Positions 35,201 to 46,624 of a stretch of DNA of 64,000 nucleotides are shown here, piece by piece. The stretch comes from Ascidia mentula (lineage: Eukaryota; Chordata; Ascidiacea; Phlebobranchia; Ascidiidae). Position 1 is the first letter of the stretch; every line of letters starts with the position of its first letter. The stretch lies in NCBI GenBank assembly GCA_947561715.1, contig OX387205.1, positions 13,645,001 to 13,709,000 on the forward strand, read 5' to 3'. Made by a program: the position numbers and the translations under genes. The notes beneath the pieces were generated by a model. It was given only the letters and a program-made list of their open reading frames with translations, was not told the DNA's origin and made no database searches.

Positions 35201-36622
35201 ATTGTTGTTTAGAATTGCACAAAAAAACGTCAACGGAGATCCACGCGAGAAAGCCTAAATGAAGTTATCTCTGTTGGGCCTTTCCGTGTTTCCACCCAAG
35301 AATTGTGTGAAAAGGTAGAAAAAATCTTTTCGAATGAAATTTAACAATTTGAACCAGCGGTTTTCAAACTTTGCTGCGCCCTAAAAAAAATGATGAAAAC
35401 AAACAGTCAACGTTCTCCGACTGGCAATTATGAACATAGAAATCATTCGTTGTCGTTGTGATTAATTTATCGTTGTTTTTTCGCAAATGCGACGAATATT
35501 TCTAAGTGCGTCACCCGCGAATAATATTGAGAAGCTCTGGTTTAAACGTTTACATACTGCTAAGTGGTCCTGATTCCACCCTTGTTGTGCTTAATGACAG
35601 ATATCTGACTCTATATCTCGTTTCCTTCTTGAAAACGTATTTGTTTTGTTCAGAACAATGGGGAATGCTCCGATTTTTGCAACGTCATGAACGGGAAAGT
35701 CCATTGCTTTTGCTTCGAAGGTCGCTACCTTGGCAAAAACAAGAAAACATGCATTGGTAATTATGCTGCACTGTTAAATCGAGTCGTATAGTAACTTTGA
35801 AATTGTTTGTGGTTTCACAAAAGATGCGTCCTTGAGTCATTATAATAATACTCTTGGGTTACCATGGTAACATAATCCCTCACAGGCTTGTATCAGCTTT
35901 TTTATATACTCATGGAACCTGATAGCTATGACGAAAATGAAAGACACTTTTCACTGTTGACATACGCGCTTGTATCGCGGAGACGATTTTGAACTCCAAT
36001 ATTATTTGCAACATTTTTTAAAGCAACACCACAATTTATTTAAGAACAGAACTGAGTATGATTTCTGTGAGTTTGCTTGGTGCATTCATGCGTGAAAACT
36101 TGTCTCATGTTTGGGTTGTGCGAGCTTGTAATGTTGTGAAAGTGTTCATCCATTGTAATCTGGTTAATCTTACGCTATTTTAATGCCTTCTTGGCTGTAA
36201 TAAGTTTATTCTATTTGAACAAGGTGGATCCGTGTAGGCATTTATTTTTGAATCGTGTCTGTTCTAGTTTATTCATCTGTTTGCTGTAAAACTGTTCACC
36301 AACTGCAAATTGGAATAAAAGGTTGTAGAATTGCACGCATACAAAACGTACACGGCAATTAAGGATCTGTATCCTACAATTTATTTGTGTTGTTGTTATT
36401 TTCACCACGGCGAGCATAACAATGTCGCCAGTGCGGAGTAAATTCTTATAATACAAAACACATTTAACTTTACATGCAGATGTAGAAGAAGCGTTGCAAA
36501 GCGAAGGTTTCCAGAGTTTGGAAGGTGTTTACATTGCAGTTGGATTCATCGTTCTTCTTCTCATTGTTGTGTTGGGATTCACCGTTAGACATTTGAGACG
36601 TCGTTTCAACAAGAACGAATAA
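29226..36622 (+). CDS. Receptor gene C: CUB-CUB-ZP-EGF-TM, intact, 629 residues
   Basis: Exons: 29226-29286, 29406-29569, 30097-30247, 30555-30745, 31708-31858, 32338-32392, 32595-32760, 33142-33317, 33586-33757, 33841-33908, 34955-35141, 35213-35314, 35654-35756, 36480-36622; total 1890 bases with all phases consistent. Domain order as in B. Peculiarities: exon 3 lacks two codons (ANYP where A has GITNYP). The usual exon 6 acceptor is deleted and an upstream AAG replaces it, adding two residues (DPNC for DC) in frame. Exon 6 has a strong GTGAGT donor where other copies have weak ones. Intron 7 is 381 bases and unrelated to the 158-base version in A. The ZP-N start reads SSGLNLLRANG. These private traits suggest that this part of C escaped homogenisation. 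Likely functional. Confidence 0.85.
29617..29860 (+). mobile_element. Composite tRNA-headed SINE in gene C intron 2
   Basis: Orthologue of the intron-2 SINE. tRNA-like head from 29733, with a decayed T arm (GTAAATTCAAACCTCAC). Confidence 0.65.
32016..32273. repeat. Unidentified 258-bp insertion in gene C intron 5
   Basis: Between GATAAACT and TAAAGA, where other copies are continuous, C has about 258 extra bases. I see no clear terminal repeats, target duplication or ORF. The TTCGAA-like motifs near both ends are weak. Confidence 0.5.
34276..34341. repeat. Stem-loop in gene C intron 10
   Basis: Hairpin equivalent to 14753-14817. The left arm reads GCTATCGTGAGGT: one change keeps a G-T pair, the other is a mismatch. 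Confidence 0.55.
34376..34630 (+). mobile_element. Composite tRNA-headed SINE in gene C intron 10
   Basis: tRNA-like head 34487-34561. Orthologous to the gene B intron-10 copy. Confidence 0.68.
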
Positions 36623-38850
36623 TATGCTCACTATAACATCCAAATATACTAACTGCATGTTTGCTTGAAACTTTAACAAAGTCACAGTAGTCGTATTTGT
36701 ACATAAAAATACCCTTAACCCTTTTGTTGATTTCAATCTGGGATCGGCAACCTACAGTCCGCGACAACATCCGGCCAGCCCAGCAAAATCAACCAGCCCG
36801 CAGCCATTTTACAAATTATAGTAGGCTGGCTCGCCCAGTGCTAAGTTAGGTTACAGTTCAAAATTAAGAAACCTGTGTACAATACCCTTAATTCGCATAG
36901 AAACAACATTAAATTGGAGGGAATGGAATAATTGGTGGGAAATGTTTGCCGACCTCAGATTGAAATCCACTGTAAACTTAATTTGTTCTGGTTACGGACA
37001 TAAAGGTGCAAATATTGTTCGTCAATGCGGAAATAGTGGCGGAACACTTAAAGCGAACTGAATTATGCGACTCCACTAATAACTAACATTTATAACTAAA
37101 CCTTCCATTTATAACTAACAAAAATTTCCGTGCATATCGTGTAAGCTATAAAAACGAAATAAAAAATGCAGCAACATATTCATCCATACTGTACTGGGAT
37201 TATATTTAGCTGCAGTGGAAATCAAACACAGAGTTTGGCAATCATTGTTAGCATTAACGTTAACTCTGCATGGTCTATGATTTTGCCTTCTTTGGTAATT
37301 GCCTGGAGATTTATGTTTCCACTCTGTAGCCGCCACTACTTATTGATTATAGAGTATAACTTGTCTGTAAACAGGTTTTGTAGTTGTTTGGTGTTCGTCA
37401 ACCACACAATGTGACAAGAAACAGAACGAAAACAATTTAAAAATTGACATCAAATTTTGTAAATCATTGAAAAGTTGCGTTAGCGTTGATGTATTCCAGA
37501 AACGAGGCTGCGTAAAAGCTTAATTGCTTGAGGCTACTCTTCAGGCGATTTTGTGTCTTTGTTTACGAGGTTGAATTGCTGCAAACTCAGCAAGAATTTC
37601 CCATCGTTGTTGGTTTGTGTAATGACGTCACACCTCCAATAAAGGTTTCATTAATTAAGAAAAAATAACAAACTGCTTTTTTTTTAATTCAGCAGCTGAA
37701 TACTTATGCAAGTGCGTAAATTTAGATACCCAGCAAATCCTCAACCACTATTTTACAACGGAAATAATTTTTAATCCTTTGGCCAAGGTCCAAACCCTAA
37801 AATAAACCTTACAGTATTTCCACGGAATGAGTGTTTAGCGTTTTCAAATAGTTTAAATTAAAATTAAGTCCTGCAAAAGCTGCAAGAATCCCAGCAATGA
37901 CTAAGAAATGCGGTCTGACTTGAAACTTGTTTTTCTGCATTTTTGTGGCTGTGACGCCAAATAAAATTCTGTGTGTCTGAGTTTTTCAGCTCACTTCAGA
38001 AGCAATTTGACGCTGCAGGTCGTGGTTGCATAAAAGCTGTTTTGCAACAAAGCAATGTCTAAAAGTTTATGTGTTATTCGCATAGATATGAGCTGCATGT
38101 TAACATTTCTTGGCAAGGATGAAGGATGAAGGATGAAGGTTGATAGTAGATTGTTAGGCGCAGAAAGCAGATATTTGTTTGCAGAAAGGAAGTTTAAATC
38201 GGTTTGTTCTGTTTAATTCAAAGCAAAATTGTCGCTACAATGAAGTGGTTCAACAACATAGATCAATTTGTCGGTTTGATCTGCAAATTAAAACAAGATA
38301 ATTTCAGCCTTCGGAACACGATATTTGGTAATAAAGAGCACTAAAATATTAACGCGTCGTTGCCAAGGACAACGTAACGAATACTGCTCTCTTGCGCCAT
38401 AACGTGGAGTTTTTACACCAAAGCGAGATTTGTAATTGAGTCAATAAAGTAAGTGATGCAGGGGCAAGGCGAAGGTTGGTTACAGGTTGGTCATAAAAAT
38501 TCAAGAAAAAACAAACACAGATGATTTTAAATTGGCCAGTGCACAACCATAAGTTGTTCAGTCAAAATGTTCGCATATTTTAATCCCTAAATGCGTGGAA
38601 ATATATTTTATTTCATAGGAAATATTAAACAGATATTTAAATCGGATTTGTTTGTTTTTTGTTTGTTTGCACCATAAGATTGCATTTTTTTTATAATCAC
38701 CAATTGCATTGCCGACAAGTCTCTGGTTTTAGAATGTGTTGGCTATGTATAGGTCGCACTTTTTTAAACAGAAATTTTATTGTTTTGTTAAACTTCACTT
38801 TGTCCCGGCATGAAATGAAAGTTTTACAGATCGGCCAATTCCATCCTGTC
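36623..38850 (+). other. Gene C 3' UTR, intergenic region and gene D 5' flank
   Basis: Contains AATAAA at 37158-37163, the TGACGTCA palindrome at 37623-37630, and a tandem triplet of GATGAAG at about 38117-38137. No gene is seen. Confidence 0.62.
37158..37163 (+). terminator. Polyadenylation signal AATAAA, gene C
   Basis: Conserved AATAAA context followed by TGCAGCAAC. Confidence 0.58.
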
Positions 38851-38920
38851 ACCGCAATAAATAAAACTAATTGTAAAACATCAAGTTGTGTTTCTCCTGC
38901 TTTAAAGCTCTTTTGAAGAA

Positions 38921-41900
38921 ATGCGAAACCCCAAGATGCAAATCGTCCTTCTACTTTGTATGTGGCTTCAAGTTTTGCCAGGTGACTACATAGATACCGA
39001 GTAATGCACTGACATAATTTGTCTGCGTTGGATGAACCCAACTTCACTGAAATAATATTTCATGAACATTCACAGACTTCGTTCGTTATATTTTGTGCAG
39101 TTGGAGGATCGTCCACTTGCCGACAGGCTTATAGTGGAACCAGAAACGTTTACGGAATCCCCTCCTCATGTGAAAGTTATGAATTCGCGTACAGTACTGG
39201 AAGTGCTGGAACTGCTGCAATACATTTGTATTACCACACACTCGGCAACAACATTTGTTCGGTAAAAATGTCTTACTTCTTTTGTTGACAACATTGACAC
39301 TTTTGCGTTCTCAACGCTGATTACGGTGGTGCGACATCCTCTACGTATATGTGGTCGAATGGCAAGTTGTGCGCTTGCGAACCAATGTACCTTGACCACA
39401 ATATACCCCGTGAAACCACTGAGCTCCTGAAGCTCAGTTGGTAGAGCGTGGGGCCTGGTTAGCCCAGAGTCGCGAGTTCAAACCTCACCGGGAGCTTGAC
39501 TTTCAGATCTCGCTCCGATTTGTTGGGAAAATGGCTGATCCAGCAAGGCCGCGATGCCAGTGAAGCTTTTGATTCTTCTGTAACAATAATGATTTTCGTG
39601 CTCTATTACTCTGATTGCAAACATTCAACTAATGGAAAAAAAGAAATTCAATACAACGAGAAACAAAATCCAATTTGCAATAATTACTTTTCAATTTTCT
39701 TCTTAAAGGGATCAGGAATTTGCTGGCGAGTCACAAGTCGAACGTTTCTCAAGATGTTTCGCTTCACGCGAACTTTTGTTCGATATGTTTCTGTGTTCAT
39801 TTACTTATGTGATAGGTTTACCAAGGAAGCAACAAAAACGGAGTCTTGCTGGGGACTTTCGTTGGTAATGGAAGTGCGACAGGAATTGTGAAATCAAATA
39901 CCGGTTCCTTGTATTTGAGTTGTCCCACGTTACGAGGCATTACTAACTTTCCTATCTTCGCGTTTATAAAAGGTAAATTACTCTGTCTACTGATTTCTGT
40001 GTAAATTTCATATTACTGATGAACTAAAATCACTCGTTACGACGAAACAAACATTTTTGTTTGACAATTAGGCGATTTTAGTTTATCAAGTTGAGTGATA
40101 TTTCAAGCAGATTTTCTCTGTCGGCGTATACTTAGCTTGCATGGTTTACACGACTTTGTAATTTAACTGTTAATAAAGCTACCGCACAGGGTTTTTCCAC
40201 CGTGCGTTGTGAAACCTATTTGAAAACACGCCAAGAATTGCTGCTGATTGACGACGAACGTCACTATATGTTGTTTAGTCACTGAGGAAGCCTCGTGCAA
40301 CTTGGAGTTGGACGTGGAAGATCTTCCAACAACACTCGTTCTGCCGACAAGTAATGGAAAGTTGTTGCAAGACCTTGCTTGTAATTACACGGTGTCAACT
40401 CCAGCGAGGTGCAACTTTACAGTTACTGTGTCGTCAGGACTAACTGCTTCCTCAGCAGACAACATATTCGTAAGTTCGTATGAATAATTCCAACGAATTT
40501 TAATATAAAAACTCCTAAATCATTGAAATTGCCTGATAATGTCAACGTTGCATTCAAATTCACACTGCAGGCTGTATTTTGACATTTCAATGTATTTGGA
40601 TTTGGTCTAGAATTAATTGGACTTTCTCAAGCAAATAAATAAATAATAATGAATACAAAGATTACCCATGGCAGTGGTTGAGGCAAATATAGAGGATTTT
40701 CACGGGCTTAGATGCAAAGTTGTTTCCATATGTAGGAGCACGCAAAGGGTAGGAGACATACGCACTTAATGTGATTGGTTACAAATGTAATGTTTATCAG
40801 ATAATTAATTCCATTTCGTTACAGCGAAGTTCAACATAAGTAACAATAAAGTGTAAATTAAACCTGCCGATAAGTTTCACGTGTCCTTAATGTGGACCAA
40901 AGAGAGGCATTGCCTATTTAGGAAAATATTTATTACATCACAGAAGTTGTTCAGAGCGAAGTTCGCATGAAAATTACCACAAGTTGTGACTTAAAAACTC
41001 AATGGCTTTTAACATTTTCTAATGCCTGATTTTGTTAAACTTGCATTTGAATTCGCACATCAGGTTGTATCTTGACTTTTCAAAGTATTTGGATTTGGAC
41101 CAAAAATGAAATCACTTTCTTGAAAAAAAATACAGCAAAGAATAACGAATGCAAAAAATTAGAGCAATAGCGTAAAAAAAGTAAACATGATTATTTAAGG
41201 GAAAATTAATCGTGTAAAAAGTCGTTCGAGCGAAGTAGAGTAATTTAAATCACGAAACGTTTGTGTTTTGCTTTCTTTAGGAAGTATTATAGCGACCGTT
41301 TAAAGAAGAAATTTCCTTTAGATTTTATCAGACGATCCTTCCCATCCAGGAATTAGAATAAATTCCACTCAAACTGACGAAATAGTCATAACGGTTCAAG
41401 CCCGAAGAGTCAACGTTCAAATATTCACTTATACTGCTTCATCACCTTCTCCAACCATTCACATCGATTCAGGTTTAATACACACCTGGTTGTCAACAAA
41501 TTACCGCAATATTTTAAACCATGGAAAATCGAAGAATTTGAAGTTTGTTACTACAACAAACATAAACACACAAACTAAACAAACTGCTTGATCTTAATCC
41601 CGCTCATAGAATAGGTAATAGTAGATAAACTAAAGACTTAACTCACATGCGAAAATTAAAAGTTACGCCAAACTACTCTTCAAAAAATTATCTCTTTCTA
41701 ATTGAGACCACTTTACGCAGACTGCAAGTTGTTTGATGGAATAGAATGCACCGACTCCGTCAAGCTAAAGTTGGTATTTATGTAAAAATTTGCTGAAAAA
41801 AAAAACAAAGTAAATAAAATAAAATTATTTATTTGCCACAACACGGGTACAAATTTCTGTCAAAAAAAGTAAACACTTACAGTGTAACATTGTAACATTA

Positions 41901-44323
41901 TTATGGGTATCAACATTCTACTTGCTTTTTTAGCGTCAGTTCTCATGGATTAAACTTACTTCTAGCAAGCAGAGAAGATATTTTGTATATTTCTAATCAA
42001 ACGACCACCAACCTTAATTCTCTTCCGGAGAGTTGCAAAGCTCCAGCAAATAATCCAGTTTTTCATTTCGATCTCAACGAATGTTCTCCAACTAAAAAGG
42101 TGTCTGTTTACATTTTCCTAACAGATTTTGCCAACCCAGGTTATGTTCATCAAAATTGTCATAAACTTCCCCATTAGAAACTTTCTTCTTGACAGATTTT
42201 CGTTAACACATAGCGAATTAATTATAGAAAATTATAAAATTGATGTTTGTCTCTTAGAAAACAAGTGGCATGTTCAGATTGGTTTACAAAGTTCGCAACT
42301 TCAAGTACAACAGCCAAGTAGTAAGTAGGATGTCCTACCGACCTTACTGGGAGATATCTTGTGACTACAACGAGTCGAAAATATTAAACAGAAATATTAA
42401 AGTGGACGCTGGTTCTGTTTTAACCAAATTAGCGTAAGTATGGGTGCGTTTTGGAAAGCTGCAGACAGGGTGTGTACACGCACTGTTTCGACCTGTAAGT
42501 TCTTATCAGTGCAGCTGTTGTCTGTGGCACTGTGCTAGCTTTTGCACTAGCGGGCACACTAATTTCCACTTTGTGGTACCTTTCCGGTCAACGTCGATCC
42601 GTTGGGTACCTATACGGAGTGGGTTTTAAATAACATTTTTTACAACCACGAGTTTAAGTTAACCTCAAAACTGTTTGAACAGAAAAGAAAACATTGTCGC
42701 TTCACAAAGTACGGTTGGTAACATTACGGTCAGGTTTTCGTTGTTTGGTGACGAGCAAATGCGAAACCCACTTACATCAAATTCGATCGTCAGTGTTCCT
42801 GAATATATCTACGCAAAACTGGATATTTCGGCCTACAAAAAAATAGATTTATTGGTGAGTAATCATTCAAGTGTTTCTTGTGGGCGATGGCTGATAGCGT
42901 TTCTGTTTCTTCATCTTTCAATTTAGTTGAAAAGTTGTTGGATCACAAGAGACGTTGGAGGAAATAAAAGATATGAACTCATCAGAGAAAGGTGATTACC
43001 ACGAGCAAATATTCAAACGATCCTTCTTCATTAGTTTGCAAACATTCATTTGTTTCTGATTTGTTTTGGATTTTTGTACAGACTTATTGCCGTGAATGTA
43101 GTCTATGAAGGTTACAAATTTACAAAAAAAAGCGTTCAAAAAACGTTGTTGGGGCTAATTTTTGCTTTTTTAGCTGCAAAGTTGAGCACGAAACTGAAAC
43201 TGAAGACACGATTGTGGTGACGAGAAATTATCAACCGATTTACGCCACCTTCAAGTTTCGTTCATTTGTTTGGATCAACATGTCTGAAAACCAACAATCC
43301 CTGTACGCTCACTGCTACGTGCAATTATGTGACAACACCAACACCGTCTGTGCACAACCGGTAAGATAATATATTTTTCAATGAAAACCATGCATTAATA
43401 ATTCTGCAAGTGCAAATACCTAGTACAACCGGTAAGATATCCATATTCTGTTATTTATCGCATTGTTCATGACCACAAATATTAGCTTAGATAACAACAA
43501 TGCATGTTTTGCTTTCTTCCCACAGGATTGCTCACGTGGACGCAAACGTCGATCTGTGGTTCCGGGTTTAAAGGAAGTCATATCAGTTGGACCTTTCTAT
43601 GTTTCGGTTCCGGATCTGTGTGAAAAGGCGAGTTTTATCCGTGCGACAACTTTACTGGAGAGACTAAACCGTATAAGTAGTCTTGAGTCGTGCAAGTTTA
43701 TCATTGTATCTCGATATACAAAACTATGAAGCCATCAAGGAACCCCTTTTTCGATTTGTTTTGGGAACAGAAATATTTGGACACACAAATCGACTATTTC
43801 CGAATCCTTGCTCTTACAATATTGCTTACAGTTAATGCTTGTTTAGGAAAATGGAGGTTGCACTGACTCTTGCAACGTCATAAACGGAATCATAAAATGT
43901 TCATGTTTTGAAGGTCACGTCCTTGACGAGGACAAGAAAACGTGCATAGGTAAATGTGGAGGAAACTTAAGCTAATGAAAGATAAGATTGTCGTTGCGTT
44001 AATGGGCGAATTAAGAAAATATTGTTGCGCATCTGAAGTGTTGGTTGAATATTAGATAACAACCAAATAACTTTGATTCAACGCAATAACGATGTGAATA
44101 AAGAAGAACTGCAGAAAATCATAATGCTACTTGCTCTTAATTTATTGTAGGAGTGGAGCAAGCATTTGAAAGCAAAGGATTCCAGAAAATGGAAATCCTT
44201 TACATTGCTGTTGGAGCCATCGTTATTTTACTTGTTGTGGTTGTGGGGTTGATAATAATGCGTTTGAAACCACGTTCCGGTAATGGAGGGTTTACCCAGG
44301 GAGTACTTGTGCGTGGAAAGTAA
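38921..44323 (+). CDS. Receptor gene D: CUB-CUB-ZP-EGF-TM, intact, chimeric 3' half, 637 residues
   Basis: Exons: 38921-38981, 39101-39261, 39816-39972, 40279-40469, 41322-41472, 41721-41769, 41934-42099, 42258-42433, 42683-42854, 42927-42991, 43174-43360, 43526-43627, 43847-43949, 44151-44323; total 1914 bases in frame. Up to exon 8 it matches the array closely. From intron 8 on, introns are unrelated and shorter, and exons differ at many residues while keeping the same lengths (172, 187, 102, 103). Furin-type site RKRR/S. EGF begins ENGGCTDSCN. The anchor is followed by a longer tail ending GVLVRGK. Exon 12 appears to use a GC donor (AAG/GCGAGT). The first CUB exon lacks one codon (CRQAYSG). 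It looks like a recombinant of array 5' half and an older 3' half. No TATAAATA, only CAATAAATA, before the start. Confidence 0.85.
39316..39560 (+). mobile_element. Composite tRNA-headed SINE in gene D intron 2
   Basis: tRNA-like head 39423-39495, with intact acceptor and T arms. Same insertion site as in A, B, C and F. Confidence 0.68.
42457..42606 (-). mobile_element. Degenerate hammerhead element in gene D intron 8
   Basis: Minus strand: stem I AGCTGCA (42516-42510) and TGCAGCT (42463-42457) are perfect, GAAAC and a GTC triplet remain, but the core reads CTGATAA and stem II is eroded. The CCAACGGAT end of the element lies at about 42606. It sits just beyond the point where D departs from the array sequence. 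Confidence 0.65.
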
Positions 44324-44951
44324 CAGACTGATTGCCTCCAGGTTTAAGATCTCAGCACAGCAATCGTTCACAACAGCTTATATTGAATGATTGCGAGTTA
44401 AACCTAATTGTACATACAGCTAACAAATTGCTTGCTTTTCTTGATTTGAAAGAATGTTCTAGGAAGTAAAATGTTTACAAACTTTGCATATTTTGCATTT
44501 ATGTTAAAAATTAGGTTGGATTGAAATTCACTCCTTTGCGATGTAATTTGTGACCATAGTTGTAATCTCATCTCAGAAACGAACCCACCGTATTTGTTTG
44601 TGTATAATATATGCTATGCCAATTTCAAATAACAAATAAAAAAATGCAGCAACAAACTTTTACACACAAGATTTATGTTAAACTGAGGAAGTTAGAAGCA
44701 GTTATATTATGCGTATTGCATATGAAAGCTTCGGTTTCTATTGTAGTTTAGCTTGGTGAGCAGGAAATCATTAACAGAATTATAATGCTTAACATGATTG
44801 CCATGCTATGTGTGATCGAGTACCACTGCATTTAATTATAATCCCACACTTTTTTCGTTTATACAGCTTACGTATAACATACACGATATTTTTGTTAGTT
44901 ATGAATGGAAGATTTAGATCAGGCGTATTGACAATCAATATTTGCATTTTT
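44324..44951 (+). other. Gene D 3' UTR and boundary of the FMO block
   Basis: Contains AATAAA at 44635-44640 followed by AAAATGCAGCAAC, the only part that resembles the other units. The remainder is unique AT-rich DNA until the FMO duplication begins at 44952. Confidence 0.6.
44635..44640 (+). terminator. Polyadenylation signal AATAAA, gene D
   Basis: Conserved motif 312 bases past the stop codon, retained although the surrounding 3' flank has diverged. Confidence 0.62.
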
Positions 44952-45737
44952 ATGTCGTCAAACAAAACAACTTGGGCTTACAGAGGATTCATATAAGACA
45001 TATTCCTGCTCGCAAACTCTGCCCTAACGAACCACGCTATTTTTCCATTAACAATTCCGCTCCCTTCAGTGTTTATGTTGCTTAGAGGAATTGTCGCGGC
45101 CGGATGATTTTGCTGGACGGGCCGGATGTGGCTGTGGTCTGTTGGTTGCTCACCCAAATTTAAATCAACAAGAAAAATCGGTTACAAGGGTGTTTATTTG
45201 TGCAAGTAAGACTATACTGTGACTTTGGTATAGTTACAAAAAATCAAACAGAAGTGAATCGGTGACAAGTGAGATCTGAGCTGAAAGCTGAGCGTGGCTT
45301 GGGCACGCAAGACAGAAAATTTACACAAAAAAAGGTAGATTGGCGCCTTAAATTTTATTGAATATTTGTCCGCGTAATTATCCAAGCGATTTTTTGTCAG
45401 TGATTACTTCAAAAGTGAGACCGTAACACAGATTTTTGACTCTCGTTGGAATTCCTATTTGTCATCGTCTTTATTTTGTTTTGGAGTTCAATAAATGCTT
45501 CCAACCAATTCTTTTCAGGGGCAACTGATGTTGCCGTTATATCATGAAAAATGGTGATATTTTTATAAATTCATTCAGGATATTGCACCAACGCTAATCA
45601 TCAGTTTCTCTAAGATTTGGTCTTGAACAAAAGACGTTGTTACAAATATTTAGCTTCACCCCAAAAACAACCTTGTTATTTATATAAAGGACAAAGGTGT
45701 CCCATACCACAGTGGTAGAATGCTAAACAAATTACGT

Positions 45738-46096
45738 GGAAGGTCGCTACCTTGACAAAAACGAAAAAAACATGCATTGGTAGTTATGCTGCACATTTAA
45801 ATCCAGTCGTACTGTGTCATGTAGTTGTTTGTGGTTTCAAAAAGACGCGTCCTTGAGTGATTATAGTTGGTTGCCATGATAACACGATCCCTAACAGACT
45901 TATGCCAGTTTTTTCTCATGGAACCAGATAGCCATATGACAAAAAGAAAAGACACTTTTCACTTTTGACATTCACACTTACATCGCGGAGACAATATAGC
46001 ACTGTAGTAATATTTGCAATGTTTTTCAAAGCACTACTACAGTTTATTGCTGGCGTTGTTGCTGTAATTTGCACAACGGCGAGCTGGTACTCAACG
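45738..46096 (+). pseudogene. Relic of receptor exon 13/intron 13 upstream of FMO2
   Basis: Duplicate of the relic at 789-1141, with a few private changes. It is not followed by an anchor exon. Confidence 0.72.
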
Positions 46097-46581
46097 ATTA
46101 CACTCATGTAGACCTTCCAGTGTCTATTGAAATTTCGAGTTAGTAGGGCAGGATTTTTGAATTCAAAATTGCAATTGTTTGAATCATAACGATGTCCCAA
46201 GTACGGAAAAACTTTTCATGAGTTTGTGACGTGCATCCTAGACTTAAATCTGAGCAGGTTCAAAATTTTCCAAAAAACAAAGGGTCCACGACTACTCTGA
46301 CGTCATCAAAGTGGATTGGTCAGCACCAAAAGTTGGAGAACTGCTGCTTTCGTTTTGACAGAATCGTTATTGCATTTCTATGTTGAAGGCACAACCTTCA
46401 CGCATGAGTGGTTCACGTGATTGGCAAATAGTTGCAATGTTTACAAATCAATGAACATGCAACAAAGGTCGAAAAGCGACATCACTTTGCAGTTTTAAAC
46501 CACAAAGGTTACCTTGGCATGTTTTCCTTTGAGGTGGTTGTAATGCATCTGGATTTGGTGTTGCAACGATCTTGTAATAGT

Positions 46582-46600
46582 TTTTGGGTTTTCTTCGCAG
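46582..46600 (+). promoter_or_regulatory. Splice acceptor before the FMO2 start
   Basis: Same pyrimidine tract and TTCTTCGCAG as in copy 1. Here it is 24 bases before the start codon because 6 bases of leader are missing. Confidence 0.4.
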
Positions 46601-46624
46601 AATGTGCTTGATATGAATTGAAGA

